Notes: generated by a model from the sequence alone, not told the origin. Shown: positions 41,876 to 50,863, counted from the first letter of the stretch. The stretch: DNA of 64,000 nt from Candidatus Flavonifractor merdavium (GCA_019119335.1 DWXF01000044.1:1-64000); one strand, 5' to 3'. Translations and numbers: made by a program.

Positions 41876-42877
41876 ATGGAAAACGAGAAAAAGGTCCTTC
41901 TGTCCGGGATTCAGCCCAGCGGGGATCTCCACCTGGGCAACTACCTGGGGGCCATCAAAAATTGGGCGGAGCTGTCCGAGCAGTTTGACTGCTACTGGTT
42001 TATGGCCGACCTGCATACCATCACCGTGCGGCAGGATCCGGCGGAGCTGCGCCGGCGCACCCTGACCCAGATCGCCACCTATATCGCCTGCGGCCTGGAC
42101 CCGGAGAAGAACACCATTTTCGTCCAGTCCCACGTCCACCAGCACGCCGAGCTGGGCTGGGTGCTGGACTGCTACACCATGTTCGGCGAGCTCTCCCGCA
42201 TGACTCAGTTCAAGGATAAGTCCGCCAAGCACGCCGACAATATCAACGCCGGCCTGTTCACCTACCCCTGCCTGATGGCGGCGGATATCCTGCTCTACCA
42301 GCCCGACTTTGTGCCGGTGGGGGAGGACCAGAAGCAGCACGTGGAGATCTGCCGGGATATCGCCAACCGCTTCAACCACGCCCACGGCGAGGTGTTCAAG
42401 GTGCCCCAGCCCTACATTCCCAAGGCGGGAGCCCGGGTGATGAGCCTGAACCAGCCCGATACCAAGATGAGCAAGTCCATTCCCGAGGGCTGCGTGTTCC
42501 TGATGGAGAAGCCGGAGGACATCATGCGCAAGTTCAAACGGGCGGTCACCGACAGCGATACCGAGCGGTGCATCCGCTTTGACCGGGAGGCCAAGCCCGG
42601 CGTGTCCAACCTGATGAACATTTATTCCGCCATCACCGGCAAGAGCTATGAGGAGATCGAGCGAGAGTTTGAGGGCAAGGGCTACGGCGCCTTCAAGCCC
42701 GTGGTGGGAGAGGCCGTGGTGGAGCTGCTCCGGCCCATCCGGGAGGAGACCCAGCGGCTGCTTGCCGACAAGGCCTACCTGGAGGGGGTATACCGAGCGG
42801 GGGCGGAGAAGGCCTCCTATGTGGCGGAAAAGACCCTGCGCAAGGTCTACAAAAAGGTGGGCTTTCTGGCCCGGTAA
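41876..42877 (+). CDS. trpS: tryptophanyl-tRNA synthetase
   Basis: The 333-aa class I synthetase (from MENEKKVLLSG) has SGIQPSGDLHLGNYLGAI (HIGH-like), KHADNINAGLFTYPCLMAADILLY and KMSKSIPEG. It charges tRNA-Trp. GAGGTG lies 11 bases upstream of the ATG; a GTG at 41864 is the alternative start. It is the first gene of a probable trpS-tagO-mnaA unit. Confidence 0.96.
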   Translation: MENEKKVLLSGIQPSGDLHLGNYLGAIKNWAELSEQFDCYWFMADLHTITVRQDPAELRRRTLTQIATYIACGLDPEKNTIFVQSHVHQHAELGWVLDCYTMFGELSRMTQFKDKSAKHADNINAGLFTYPCLMAADILLYQPDFVPVGEDQKQHVEICRDIANRFNHAHGEVFKVPQPYIPKAGARVMSLNQPDTKMSKSIPEGCVFLMEKPEDIMRKFKRAVTDSDTERCIRFDREAKPGVSNLMNIYSAITGKSYEEIEREFEGKGYGAFKPVVGEAVVELLRPIREETQRLLADKAYLEGVYRAGAEKASYVAEKTLRKVYKKVGFLAR

Positions 42878-42896
42878 CTAAAGGAGCAATTTTCCT

Positions 42897-43997
42897 ATGG
42901 CGAGCGATCTGAATCTTCCTCTGATCGGCATCGTGGCCGCCGCGTTGGTGGTGGCCTTTCTGGTGGCGGTGATCACCACGCCGGTGGTGAAGAATCTGGC
43001 CTTTAAAATGGGCGCGGTGGACGTGCCCAAGGACAACCGCCGGATGCACGACCACCCCATCCCCCGCATGGGGGGCCTGGCTATCTTCCTGGGCTTTCTG
43101 CTCAGCGTGCTGGTGTTTCTGGATCTGAACAACCAGCTGCGGGGCATGCTGCTGGGCGCCGTCATCATTGTGGTGCTGGGTATTTTTGACGATATATACA
43201 GCCTGAAGGCCATGTTCAAGTTCTGCGTGCAGATTGCCGCCGCCCTGGTGGCGGCCCTCTCCGGCAACGTGATCGACACACTGTCCAACCCCAATGTGTT
43301 CTCCCAGAACCTGTACTGGGAGCTGGGCTGGCTGTCCATCCCGGTGACAGTGCTGTGGATTGTGGCCATCACCAACGCCGTCAACCTGATCGACGGCCTG
43401 GACGGCCTGGCCTGCGGTGTGTCCGCCATCGGCTCCATGACCCTGCTGGTGATCTCTCTGGCCATCAGCGATGGTCCGGTGGCCATCCTGATGGCCGCCC
43501 TCACCGGCGGCTGCCTGGGCTTTCTGCCCTACAACATGAACCCGGCCAAGATCTTTATGGGGGACACCGGCTCCACCTTCCTGGGCTTTATCCTGGCGGT
43601 GGTGTCCATCCAGGGCCTGTTCAAGCTCTATACCATCATTTCCTTCGCGGTGCCCTTCCTGATGCTGGGCCTGCCCATCTTTGACACCTGCTTTGCCTTC
43701 ATCCGGCGCATTGCCCACGGCCAGAGCCCCATGCACGCCGACCGCAGCCATGTGCATCACCGGCTCATCGACATGGGCCTGAACCAGAAGCAGGCGGTGG
43801 CGGTGCTCTACATGATCAGCGCCATCCTGGGCCTGTCCGCCGTGGTGCTCACCACCAGCGGACCGGTGAAGGCCATGCTGCTGCTGATGGCCCTGTGCTT
43901 TGCCGGGGCCATCGCCGGGCACATCTTTCTGAGCAACAACCGCAAGGAGCGGGAGAAAGATGCCCGGTCCGACGGAGAAGGGGAGGAGGAGCCATGA
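42897..43997 (+). CDS. tagO: UDP-GlcNAc:undecaprenyl-phosphate GlcNAc-1-phosphate transferase
   Basis: The 366-aa polytopic enzyme (about 10-11 membrane helices) of the TagO/WecA/MraY family has RMHDHPIPRMGGLAIFLGF, GIFDDIYSLKAMFK with metal-binding aspartates, NAVNLIDGLDGLACG, FMGDTGSTFLGF and the HADRSHVHHRL loop that favours UDP-GlcNAc users. It starts wall teichoic acid or other undecaprenyl-linked glycopolymer synthesis. It overlaps mnaA by ATGA. Confidence 0.94.
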   Translation: MASDLNLPLIGIVAAALVVAFLVAVITTPVVKNLAFKMGAVDVPKDNRRMHDHPIPRMGGLAIFLGFLLSVLVFLDLNNQLRGMLLGAVIIVVLGIFDDIYSLKAMFKFCVQIAAALVAALSGNVIDTLSNPNVFSQNLYWELGWLSIPVTVLWIVAITNAVNLIDGLDGLACGVSAIGSMTLLVISLAISDGPVAILMAALTGGCLGFLPYNMNPAKIFMGDTGSTFLGFILAVVSIQGLFKLYTIISFAVPFLMLGLPIFDTCFAFIRRIAHGQSPMHADRSHVHHRLIDMGLNQKQAVAVLYMISAILGLSAVVLTTSGPVKAMLLLMALCFAGAIAGHIFLSNNRKEREKDARSDGEGEEEP

Positions 43998-45142
43998 ATC
44001 CGATCCGTGTCATGACCATTTTCGGCACCCGGCCGGAGGCCATTAAAATGGCCCCCCTGGTGAAGGAGCTGCAGAGCCGGCCGGACATTCAATCTATCTG
44101 CTGTGTGACCGCCCAGCACCGGCAGATGCTGGACGCGGTGCTGGAGATCTTCCAGCTGAAGCCGGACTACGACCTGAACATCATGGAGCCCCGGCAGACC
44201 CTGTCCACCATCACCACCAAATGCCTGCTGGGCATGGAGGGGGTGCTGGAGCAGGCCAGGCCTGACCTGGTGCTGGTCCACGGGGATACCTCCACCACCT
44301 TTGCCGGGGCCCTGGCCGCCTTCTACAAGCAGATCATGGTGGGCCATGTGGAGGCCGGCCTGCGGACCTGGGACAAATACTCCCCCTTCCCGGAGGAGAT
44401 GAACCGCAAGCTGGTGGGCGATATCGCCGACCTGCACTTCTGCCCCACGGCGGCCAACCGGGACAACCTGGCCCGGGAGGGCATTACCGACGGGGTGTTC
44501 CTCACCGGCAACACGGTGATCGACGCCCTGAAGACTACGGTGCGGGCGGACTACCGGTTTTCCAACCAGCTGCTGAACGGCCTGGACTACCAGGGGAAAA
44601 AGGTCATTCTGGTCACCTGCCACCGGCGGGAGAACTATGGCCAGCCCATGACCAATATCATGACCGCTCTGCGCCGGGTGGCGGAGGCCTTTCCGGAGGT
44701 GGAGCTGGTGTATCCCGTCCACCTGTCCCCAGTGGTGCGGGAGGCGGCGGACAAGTACCTGTCCGGCCATGACCGCATCCACCTGATCGACCCTCTGGAC
44801 GTGGAGGAGATGCACAACCTGATGGCCCGGTGCTATCTGGTGATGACCGACTCCGGCGGATTGCAGGAGGAGGCGCCCGCCCTGGGCCGTCCGGTGCTTG
44901 TCCTGCGGCGGGAGACCGAGCGGCCGGAGGCGGTGGCGGCGGGTACAGTGAAGATCGCCGGCACTGAGGAGGAGACCATCTTCCAGATGGCCGCCGGGCT
45001 GCTTACGGAGGAACAGGCCTACCATGACATGGCCCACGCGGTGAACCCCTACGGCGACGGCCAGGCCTGCCGCCGGATCGTGGACGGGATTTTGTGGAAA
45101 TTTGGCCGCCGGGACCAGCCGCCGGAGCCCTTCGGCGTCTGA
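43994..45142 (+). CDS. wecB: UDP-N-acetylglucosamine 2-epimerase (non-hydrolysing)
   Basis: The 382-aa enzyme (MnaA/WecB) interconverts UDP-GlcNAc and UDP-ManNAc. It has MTIFGTRPEAIKMAPL, GDTSTTFAGALAAFYKQIMVGHVEAGLRT, CHRRENYGQP, YPVHLSP and TDSGGLQEEAPALGRPVLVLR. With TagO it supplies the ManNAc-GlcNAc linkage unit of wall polymers. MNPIRVMT at 43994 is the start. Confidence 0.96.
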   Translation: MNPIRVMTIFGTRPEAIKMAPLVKELQSRPDIQSICCVTAQHRQMLDAVLEIFQLKPDYDLNIMEPRQTLSTITTKCLLGMEGVLEQARPDLVLVHGDTSTTFAGALAAFYKQIMVGHVEAGLRTWDKYSPFPEEMNRKLVGDIADLHFCPTAANRDNLAREGITDGVFLTGNTVIDALKTTVRADYRFSNQLLNGLDYQGKKVILVTCHRRENYGQPMTNIMTALRRVAEAFPEVELVYPVHLSPVVREAADKYLSGHDRIHLIDPLDVEEMHNLMARCYLVMTDSGGLQEEAPALGRPVLVLRRETERPEAVAAGTVKIAGTEEETIFQMAAGLLTEEQAYHDMAHAVNPYGDGQACRRIVDGILWKFGRRDQPPEPFGV

Positions 45143-45172
45143 GTCCGGCAGGCGGGGAGAGGAGGGCGGCGG

Positions 45173-45928
45173 ATGGAACGGCGCAAGCGGAATATCGTGG
45201 TGGTGCTCATAGGCATCATCATCGTGGTGGCCATTCTTTCCAGCTTTGGGCTGGGGATGTTTGCCCCTGACACGGCGAAAATTGTGCTGCCCACCGCCGC
45301 GCCGTCCGCCTCCCCTGGCCAGGTGGAGAACGACGGGGTGGTTCGGGTGGAGGTGACTCCCCAGACGATGCAGAGCGTCATCGCCACCCTGAACCGGCCG
45401 GAGAGCTACGGACGGTCGGTCACCATTCTGGATATCTGGGGCGAGAACGCCCAGGGCACCACCCAGGCCCAGGTGTGGGTGGACGGGGGATGGACCCGTA
45501 CCAACGCCTCCCTGCCCGGGGGAGAGGTGCGCTGCTCCATTGTGGGGGACGGACAGGTCTGGATCTGGTACGAGGGGGAGCGCGAAGTGCTGAACGCCCC
45601 GGCGGACGAGTCTTCCGCCGACCTGGAGGGTCAGCGCATCCCCACCTATGAGACGGTGCTGGACCTGGAGACGGACTCCATCGCCAGGGCGGACTATGAG
45701 GAGCTCAACGGGCTGAGCTGTATTTATGTAGAGACCCAGGCCGACGAAACCGGCCATGTGGAGCGCTACTGGGTGGCGGATGACAGCGGCCTGCTGGTGC
45801 AGGCCGAGCTGCTGCAGGACGGGCAGGCGGTCTACCGCATGACCTCCGCCGCTCTGGAGCGGCCCGCGCCCTCCGACGCCTCCTTTACCCTGCCGGACGG
45901 GACGGTGCTCCATGAGACGGGCGCCTAG
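45173..45928 (+). CDS. membrane-anchored LolA-like protein of unknown function
   Basis: The 251-aa protein has one N-terminal membrane helix (IVVVLIGIIIVVAILSSFGLG), a short Ser/Pro/Ala linker and an extracytoplasmic beta-rich domain. Strands such as TTQAQVWVDGGWTRTNA and ERYWVADDSGLLVQAELL recall LolA/LppX-like lipoprotein-carrier folds. Located after tagO-mnaA, it might act in envelope assembly. Its stop codon overlaps that of the convergent Leu-rich gene in a shared CTAG. Confidence 0.75.
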   Translation: MERRKRNIVVVLIGIIIVVAILSSFGLGMFAPDTAKIVLPTAAPSASPGQVENDGVVRVEVTPQTMQSVIATLNRPESYGRSVTILDIWGENAQGTTQAQVWVDGGWTRTNASLPGGEVRCSIVGDGQVWIWYEGEREVLNAPADESSADLEGQRIPTYETVLDLETDSIARADYEELNGLSCIYVETQADETGHVERYWVADDSGLLVQAELLQDGQAVYRMTSAALERPAPSDASFTLPDGTVLHETGA

Positions 45929-46206
45929 TCCGTCTGTTCTCCGCCCAATCCCAGCAGCAGGATCAGCCCCAGGGCAATGACCAGCTCCATGTCGTCCCCA
46001 TCCAGCAGCAGGAGCAGCAGAATGAGCAGCAGCAGCACGTCCCCGCTGTCCAGCTCCTCCAGCTTTAGGGATTTGAGCAATCCGGAGAGCAGGCCCTCCT
46101 TTTTCTCCGCTTTGGCCTTCCGGCGGGGCGGGGGAGGCGGGGGAGCGGGCTCCGGCTCAGAAATGCGGGTGTAGGCGGTGCCGTTGGGGATGTAGCGGTT
46201 ATACAT
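45925..46206 (-). CDS. small protein with Pro-rich middle and poly-Leu/Asp C-terminus
   Basis: The 93-aa protein (from MYNRYIPNG at 46206) contains EPEPAPPPPPPRRK, a basic stretch KAKAEKK, and two hydrophobic segments made almost only of Leu/Ile split by an acidic turn (VLLLLILLLLLLDGDDMELV). It overlaps the upstream 130-aa gene by 8 bases. Similar small Leu-rich proteins are common in Clostridia but have no known function to my knowledge. Confidence 0.75.
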   Translation of the reverse strand: MYNRYIPNGTAYTRISEPEPAPPPPPPRRKAKAEKKEGLLSGLLKSLKLEELDSGDVLLLLILLLLLLDGDDMELVIALGLILLLGLGGEQTD

Positions 46207-46591
46207 CCTCCATCCCCTCCTCTCTGCGCTCCTGAAAGAGCTGGAAGGCAGTGCGGATGACACGGGAGAGCCTGGCGATTTTCACGGCCTGGTCCACCTT
46301 GGCCCGGCGCTCCGGGCGGAGGAAGGGCTTGAGGGCCTCCAGCAGAGCGGTTTTCCGGTCGTCGCTGCCGGTGTACTCCGACAATAGGCGCATTCCCACC
46401 TGGAGCAGCCGGGGGTCCAGCTGCCCCAGGGCGGACAGGGGATCGCCGGCCGGCTCCTCCGGGAGCGGGGTCTCCGGGTCGGCGGGCGGGCTTTCCTCCT
46501 GTCCGGAAAGGGCCTTCGCCGCTGACAAGATCTGCCCCATGGCCTGGGGATCGTTCAGAATGGCATTCAGCTTCTCCTCAAATTCTGCCAT
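46199..46591 (-). CDS. hypothetical protein, 130 aa
   Basis: No family was recognised. The N-terminus is helical (FEEKLNAILNDPQAMGQILSAAKALS), followed by an acidic Pro/Glu linker and a helical C-terminal half (KTALLEALKPFLRPERRAKVDQAVKIARLSRVI). The N-terminal helix resembles the start of the next gene's product (LMKDPKAAALLKDQALL), so the pair may be distantly related. It is translationally coupled to the Leu-rich gene. Confidence 0.8.
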   Translation of the reverse strand: MAEFEEKLNAILNDPQAMGQILSAAKALSGQEESPPADPETPLPEEPAGDPLSALGQLDPRLLQVGMRLLSEYTGSDDRKTALLEALKPFLRPERRAKVDQAVKIARLSRVIRTAFQLFQERREEGMEDV

Positions 46592-46630
46592 ACCGATGTT
46601 CCCCTCCTCTGTGCGGCAGGACTGCCCGCG

Positions 46631-46915
46631 CTATTTTTTCTCCCCGGTCTGCTGGTTGAGCTGCTGGAGCAGCCGGGCGCCCTCCTGGCTCCCCATGACT
46701 TGCTTGGCCAGGCTGGACAGGGCCTGCCGGTCCCCGTGGACCGCGGACTGGGCGGTGTGCTGGAGTTGGTCCCCGAATTTCTGGCTGAGGGTCTCCATCA
46801 GCCGCTTGGTGTCGGGGGATTGGAGCACCCGCTGCAGCAGGGCCTGGTCCTTCAGCAGAGCGGCCGCCTTGGGGTCTTTCATCAGTTCGTCCAGATTGGA
46901 CTGGGGGATGTTCAT
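46631..46915 (-). CDS. hypothetical protein, 94 aa
   Basis: The small all-helical, Gln/Leu-rich protein starts MNIPQSNLDELMKDPKAAALL and includes LLQRVLQSPDTKRLMETLSQKFGDQLQ. The start at 46915 is supported by GGAGCTG. It heads a three-gene unit of unknown function with the 130-aa and Leu-rich genes. Confidence 0.75.
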   Translation of the reverse strand: MNIPQSNLDELMKDPKAAALLKDQALLQRVLQSPDTKRLMETLSQKFGDQLQHTAQSAVHGDRQALSSLAKQVMGSQEGARLLQQLNQQTGEKK

Positions 46916-46988
46916 ACCATCAGCTCCATCTTCCTTATTTATAGTGGGTCTCGTGCCATTATATGAGCAAACCCTGAGAGGTGATCGC

Positions 46989-47456
46989 ATGAAACTGCTG
47001 ATTTTTTCCGACTCCCACGGTAATGTGGCCAATATGGAGGATGTGGTGCGCATGGAGCGCCCGGACCGGATCCTCCATCTGGGCGACCTGGTCCGTGACG
47101 CCCAGGCCCTTCAGGAGAAGTTCCCCGACATCCCGGTGACCCTGGTGCCGGGCAACTGCGACGGACGGCGGCCCGACCTGCCGGAGGAGCGGATCTTTAC
47201 GCTGGAGGACTGCAAGCTGCTGATGACCCACGGCCATATTTACCACGTGAAAATGGGCGCGGCCGCCGCCATCCGGGCAGCCCGCCAGTCGGGGGCGGGC
47301 CTGCTGTTCTTCGGCCACACCCATGAGGCTGTCTGTGAGTTCCAGCAGGGGCTTTGGGTGGTCAATCCGGGCAGCATCGGCAGCCTGGCCAACCCCACCT
47401 ACGCCGTGGCCATTCTGCAGGAGGACGGCGCGGTGTGCTATCTGAGTACCATGTAA
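46989..47456 (+). CDS. YfcE/MJ0936-type metallophosphoesterase
   Basis: The 155-aa phosphodiesterase-like protein has all calcineurin-type metal motifs: FSDSHGN, LHLGDLVRD, PGNCDG, THGH and FGHTH, plus NPGSIGS. GAGAGGTGATCGC precedes the ATG. The substrate is unknown. It lies 18 bases before coaX and is probably co-transcribed with it. Confidence 0.93.
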   Translation: MKLLIFSDSHGNVANMEDVVRMERPDRILHLGDLVRDAQALQEKFPDIPVTLVPGNCDGRRPDLPEERIFTLEDCKLLMTHGHIYHVKMGAAAAIRAARQSGAGLLFFGHTHEAVCEFQQGLWVVNPGSIGSLANPTYAVAILQEDGAVCYLSTM

Positions 47457-47474
47457 GTCAGGAGGGAAAGAACC

Positions 47475-48251
47475 ATGCTGCTTGCCATTGATGTGGGCAA
47501 TACCAATATGGTATTTGGCATTTACGAGGGGGAGGAGCTGAAGGGCAGTTTCCGGCTGCAGACCGACGCCAACCGCACTTCCGACGAGATGGGACTGCTG
47601 ATGTGCCAGTATTTCCAGCGGTTTGGGGTGTCTCTGGACCAGCTGGAGGACGTGGTGATCGGTTCGGTGGTGCCCCAGATCATGCACACCCTGTCCAACG
47701 CGGTGAAAAAGTATCTGGGCAAGGAGCCCCTGGTCATCGACGAGGACCTGGACCCCAGGCTGCCCTATATCCCCTGTGACAGCGACGAGCGGCTGGGCCC
47801 CGACCGGGCGGTGGCCGATATCGCCGCCATGGAGAAGTACGGCACGCCCCTCATCGTGCTGGACTTCGGCACCGCCACTACCCTGGACGCGGTGAGCGCT
47901 GACGGGGTGTACCTGGGAGGCTGCATCACAGCCGGGGTGCGGGTGTCCATTGACGGCCTGTTTCAGAAAACCGCCCTGCTGCCCCGGGTGGAGCTGGTGA
48001 AGCCGGATACGGTGCTGAGCACCACCGCCGTGGGGCAGATCCAGGCCGGCGCGGTGATGGGCTATATCGGCGCCATGGAATACCTGATCCGCCAGGCCAA
48101 GGCCGAGATGGGCGGGGGGGATATCAAGGTGATCGCCACCGGCGGCCTGGCCCGGATGGTGGCCGACAACACCCCTCTCATCGACGTGGTGGACCCCCAG
48201 CTGGTGCTGGACGGCCTGCGCATCGTCTATCAGCGGGAGCGGGGCAAGTAA
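47475..48251 (+). CDS. coaX: type III pantothenate kinase
   Basis: The 258-aa CoaX performs the first step of CoA synthesis. It has the ASKHA phosphate-binding motif AIDVGNTNMVFGIY, the pantothenate-binding DERLGPDRAVADIAAM, and DFGTATTLDAVSADGVYLGGCITAGV. It is insensitive to CoA feedback in known members and uses a monovalent cation. A GGAGGG site precedes the ATG. Confidence 0.97.
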   Translation: MLLAIDVGNTNMVFGIYEGEELKGSFRLQTDANRTSDEMGLLMCQYFQRFGVSLDQLEDVVIGSVVPQIMHTLSNAVKKYLGKEPLVIDEDLDPRLPYIPCDSDERLGPDRAVADIAAMEKYGTPLIVLDFGTATTLDAVSADGVYLGGCITAGVRVSIDGLFQKTALLPRVELVKPDTVLSTTAVGQIQAGAVMGYIGAMEYLIRQAKAEMGGGDIKVIATGGLARMVADNTPLIDVVDPQLVLDGLRIVYQRERGK

Positions 48252-48254
48252 AGC

Positions 48255-48290
48255 AAAAAGCGTGCGGACGCAGGTCCGCACGCTTTTTTA
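48255..48290. terminator. bidirectional terminator between coaX and znuB
   Basis: AAAAAGCGTGCGGAC-GCAG-GTCCGCACGCTTTTTT, a perfect stem with A- and T-runs on both sides. Confidence 0.92.
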
Positions 48291-48291
48291 C

Positions 48292-49140
48292 TTACAGTCT
48301 GGACTGCCGGAACAGGAAGGTAACGGCAAACCACAGGGCCAGGTACAGGGTGATGGAGGCCCCGGCAGAGGAACTGATGTGGTAGGAGGTCATCAGTCCC
48401 GCGATACCCGCCACGATGGCGGCCAGAATGGAAATCAGATGGAACTGCCGCATATTCTGGGCCAGATTGCGCCCGGCGGCGGCGGGGAGGACCAGCAGGG
48501 AATTGATCACCAGCAGGCCCACCCAAGTCATGGACACAGTGACCACCACGGCGATGGCCATGGAGAACACCGCCTCCTGCCAGAACACCTGCACTCCCCG
48601 GCTGTCGGCCAGGGCGGGGTGGATGGAGGAGAGCATCAGGCCGTTGAAGGAGGCCAGCCACAGCAATACCACCACCAGCAGGATCACCGCCAGCAGGCCG
48701 ATCTTGGCGGGCTCCACGCTGAGGATGTCGCCGATGAGCAGACTGTTGAACTTGGTGAAGCTGCCTCCGTCCAGGGTGGCGATAAAGATGCCCAGGGCCA
48801 CGGCGGTGGAGGAAAACACCCCAATCACCGTATCGCTGGCCATGTGGGATTTCCGGCGCACATAGGTGAACAGCAGGGCGAAGGCCGCCGCCAGCAGTAC
48901 CGCCATCCACATGGGGTCGGCAAAACCGCACAGGGTGCCGATGGCGATGCCGGTAAAGGCGGAGTGACCCAGCGCGTCGGAGAAGAAGCTCATTCGGTTG
49001 GTGACCACCATGGTGCTCAGCAGGCCGAACAGGGGGGAGATCACCAGCACCGCCAGCAGGGCGTTTTTCATAAAGTACATGGAGCCGGGCTCCGCCCACT
49101 CAAAGGGCAGCAGCTCCACCAGGGAATACCACCATTCCAT
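48292..49140 (-). CDS. znuB: metal ABC transporter permease (ZnuB-like)
   Basis: The 282-aa permease (from MEWWYSLVELL at 49140) has 8-9 membrane helices and the family segments NRMSFFSDALGHSAFTGIAIG and FNSLLIGDIL. TWVGLLVINSLLVLPAAAGRNLAQN is also present. It transports zinc or manganese with the adjacent ATPase and binding protein. Its start overlaps the znuC stop (TAATG). Confidence 0.93.
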   Translation of the reverse strand: MEWWYSLVELLPFEWAEPGSMYFMKNALLAVLVISPLFGLLSTMVVTNRMSFFSDALGHSAFTGIAIGTLCGFADPMWMAVLLAAAFALLFTYVRRKSHMASDTVIGVFSSTAVALGIFIATLDGGSFTKFNSLLIGDILSVEPAKIGLLAVILLVVVLLWLASFNGLMLSSIHPALADSRGVQVFWQEAVFSMAIAVVVTVSMTWVGLLVINSLLVLPAAAGRNLAQNMRQFHLISILAAIVAGIAGLMTSYHISSSAGASITLYLALWFAVTFLFRQSRL

Positions 49141-49910
49141 TACCCGCGCCCTCCTTTCCCCAGGTCCAGATGGAAAACCGCCTGGAATTCCGGCGAGGAG
49201 AGCACCTCGGCAGGGGTGCCTACCTTCAGAATTTCGCTTTTCAGCAATAACACCTTGTCGGCGTACTGGTCCAGGGTGGCGAAGTCGTGGGTGGAGAGGA
49301 GGATAGACAGGTCGTATCTGGTACGAATCTCGTCCAGCATGTCCAGCAGCTGCTTTTCCCCGTCGATGTCCACACCGGACAGGGGCTCGTCCAGCACCAG
49401 AATGTGGGGCAGGGGCTCCAGGGCCAGAGCCAGCAGCACCCGCTGCAGCTCGCCGCCGGACAGGGCTCCCATCCGCTTGTCGATGAGGGAGTCCCCGTGG
49501 ACCCGGGCCAGGCAGCATCTCACCCGCTCCCGCAGCTTTTTGGGGGCGGGGAGGAACACCGGCCATTTGGAGATGGCGGCGGAGAAGAAGTCGAACACGC
49601 TCACCGGGTCTCCCCGGTCAAAGCTGGGAGACTGGGGCACGTAGCCAATAAGGGGGCGGGTCCTGTCGCCCCCTGCCCGCTGGAACTCGATGTCGCCGGT
49701 GTGGGGAATCTGGCCCAGAATGGTGCGGAACAGGGAGCTTTTTCCCGCCCCGTTGGGGCCGATCAGGGCCACGATCTCCCCGCAGTGGAGGTGGAAGGAG
49801 ACGTTGTGGAGCACCTCCTCGCTGCCGAAGTTCACCCCCAGGTCGGTCACCTTCAGGCAGCAGGACCCGGCGCAGCCCGGGCCGGAATCGCCGTGTTTGT
49901 GTACGCTCAT
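49140..49910 (-). CDS. znuC: metal ABC transporter ATPase (ZnuC-like)
   Basis: The 256-aa ATPase has Walker A IGPNGAGKSS, VPQSPSFD, signature LSGGELQRVLLALAL, Walker B ILVLDEPLSGVD and switch STHDFATLDQ. An extra N-terminal tail MSVHKHGDSGPGCAGSCC is rich in His and Cys and may bind metal. It overlaps znuA by 4 bases and powers zinc or manganese import. Confidence 0.94.
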   Translation of the reverse strand: MSVHKHGDSGPGCAGSCCLKVTDLGVNFGSEEVLHNVSFHLHCGEIVALIGPNGAGKSSLFRTILGQIPHTGDIEFQRAGGDRTRPLIGYVPQSPSFDRGDPVSVFDFFSAAISKWPVFLPAPKKLRERVRCCLARVHGDSLIDKRMGALSGGELQRVLLALALEPLPHILVLDEPLSGVDIDGEKQLLDMLDEIRTRYDLSILLSTHDFATLDQYADKVLLLKSEILKVGTPAEVLSSPEFQAVFHLDLGKGGRG

Positions 49911-50800
49911 CCCAAGGCCTCCGCTATGGTATCCATATTTTTCTCCATGGCGTCGACATAGGGCTGGATGCCAGTGCCGTCGCCGCTCATGATCATGTCC
50001 AGCTGGTAGACCGCGCAGCCCGTTTCCCGGGCAATGGCCTGGGCGGTGGCGTCGGAGCCGTTGACCTCGGTAAAGATGGCGGGGATGTCATATTCCGCAA
50101 TCAGAGCCACGATCTCCTTGATTTCGGCGGCGGAGGCCTCAGCGCCTTCCTCTTCCTCAATGGTCTTCAGCAGATTGAGGCCGGTGGCCTGGGCGAAATA
50201 CTGGAAGCCGTCGTGGAAGGTGATGAGAGGCTGATCGGCCAGAGCGGCCAGTTTGTCGGGATCGTACCCCATAGCATCGTTGGCATTGCCGAAGTTGTGG
50301 TAATAATCCTCGTCATGCTCCGGATCCAACTCGCTCAGCCCATTTCCGATGTTCTCCAGCATGCGCGCAGCGTTCTCATAGCTCATCCAGATGTGGGGGT
50401 CATATTCGGTGTCGTGGTCGTGGCCCTCGTGGCCCATGGCGGGCAGCAGCTCAATGCCCTCCGAGCAGTCGATCACCGGCGCGTCGGAGGCGGCCAGGGC
50501 GTCAGCCATAAAGTCCTCCAGTCCCGCCCCGTTCATCACGATCACGTCGGCCCCTTCAATGGCCTTCATGTCGCTGACGGTGAGGGTATAGTCATGGAGG
50601 CAGGAGGTCTGCTGGTTCACCAGCAGGCTGACCTCCACACTGTCCACCCCCTCGGTTACCGCCGTGGTGAACAAGTAAACCGGATAGGTGGTGGCCAGCA
50701 CGTGGAGCTTGCCGTCGTCCTCCGGCTGAGAGGCGGTGGGCGACGAGCAGGCGGAGAGCAGGAGGCCCAGGGTGCAGGCCGCCGCGAGCAATTTTTTCAT
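49907..50800 (-). CDS. znuA: metal-binding lipoprotein of a Zn/Mn ABC importer
   Basis: The 297-aa lipoprotein has a lipobox (LGLLLSACSS). The cluster A-I solute-binding fold carries ligand His in CLHDYTL, the short His/Asp loop MGHEGHDHDTEYDPHIWMS, and ITFHDGFQYFA. The His-rich loop favours zinc. MKKLLAAAC at 50800 is the start, with AAGGGGATC upstream. It heads the znuA-znuC-znuB operon and has a consensus-like promoter overlapped by a long dyad. Confidence 0.94.
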   Translation of the reverse strand: MKKLLAAACTLGLLLSACSSPTASQPEDDGKLHVLATTYPVYLFTTAVTEGVDSVEVSLLVNQQTSCLHDYTLTVSDMKAIEGADVIVMNGAGLEDFMADALAASDAPVIDCSEGIELLPAMGHEGHDHDTEYDPHIWMSYENAARMLENIGNGLSELDPEHDEDYYHNFGNANDAMGYDPDKLAALADQPLITFHDGFQYFAQATGLNLLKTIEEEEGAEASAAEIKEIVALIAEYDIPAIFTEVNGSDATAQAIARETGCAVYQLDMIMSGDGTGIQPYVDAMEKNMDTIAEALG

Positions 50801-50828
50801 AGAGATCCCCTTGTCTAACAATAAAATA

Positions 50829-50863
50829 ACGATATGCCGGGTAATTCCTACCCGGCATATCGT
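50829..50863 (-). promoter_or_regulatory. 14-base-arm dyad at the znuA transcription start
   Basis: ACGATATGCCGGGT and ACCCGGCATATCGT flank 7 bases. It begins right after the -10 element and covers the expected start point, so it may be a metalloregulator operator. Because TTATTTTATTG follows on the minus strand, it could instead be the terminator of the upstream membrane-protein gene. Confidence 0.55.
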
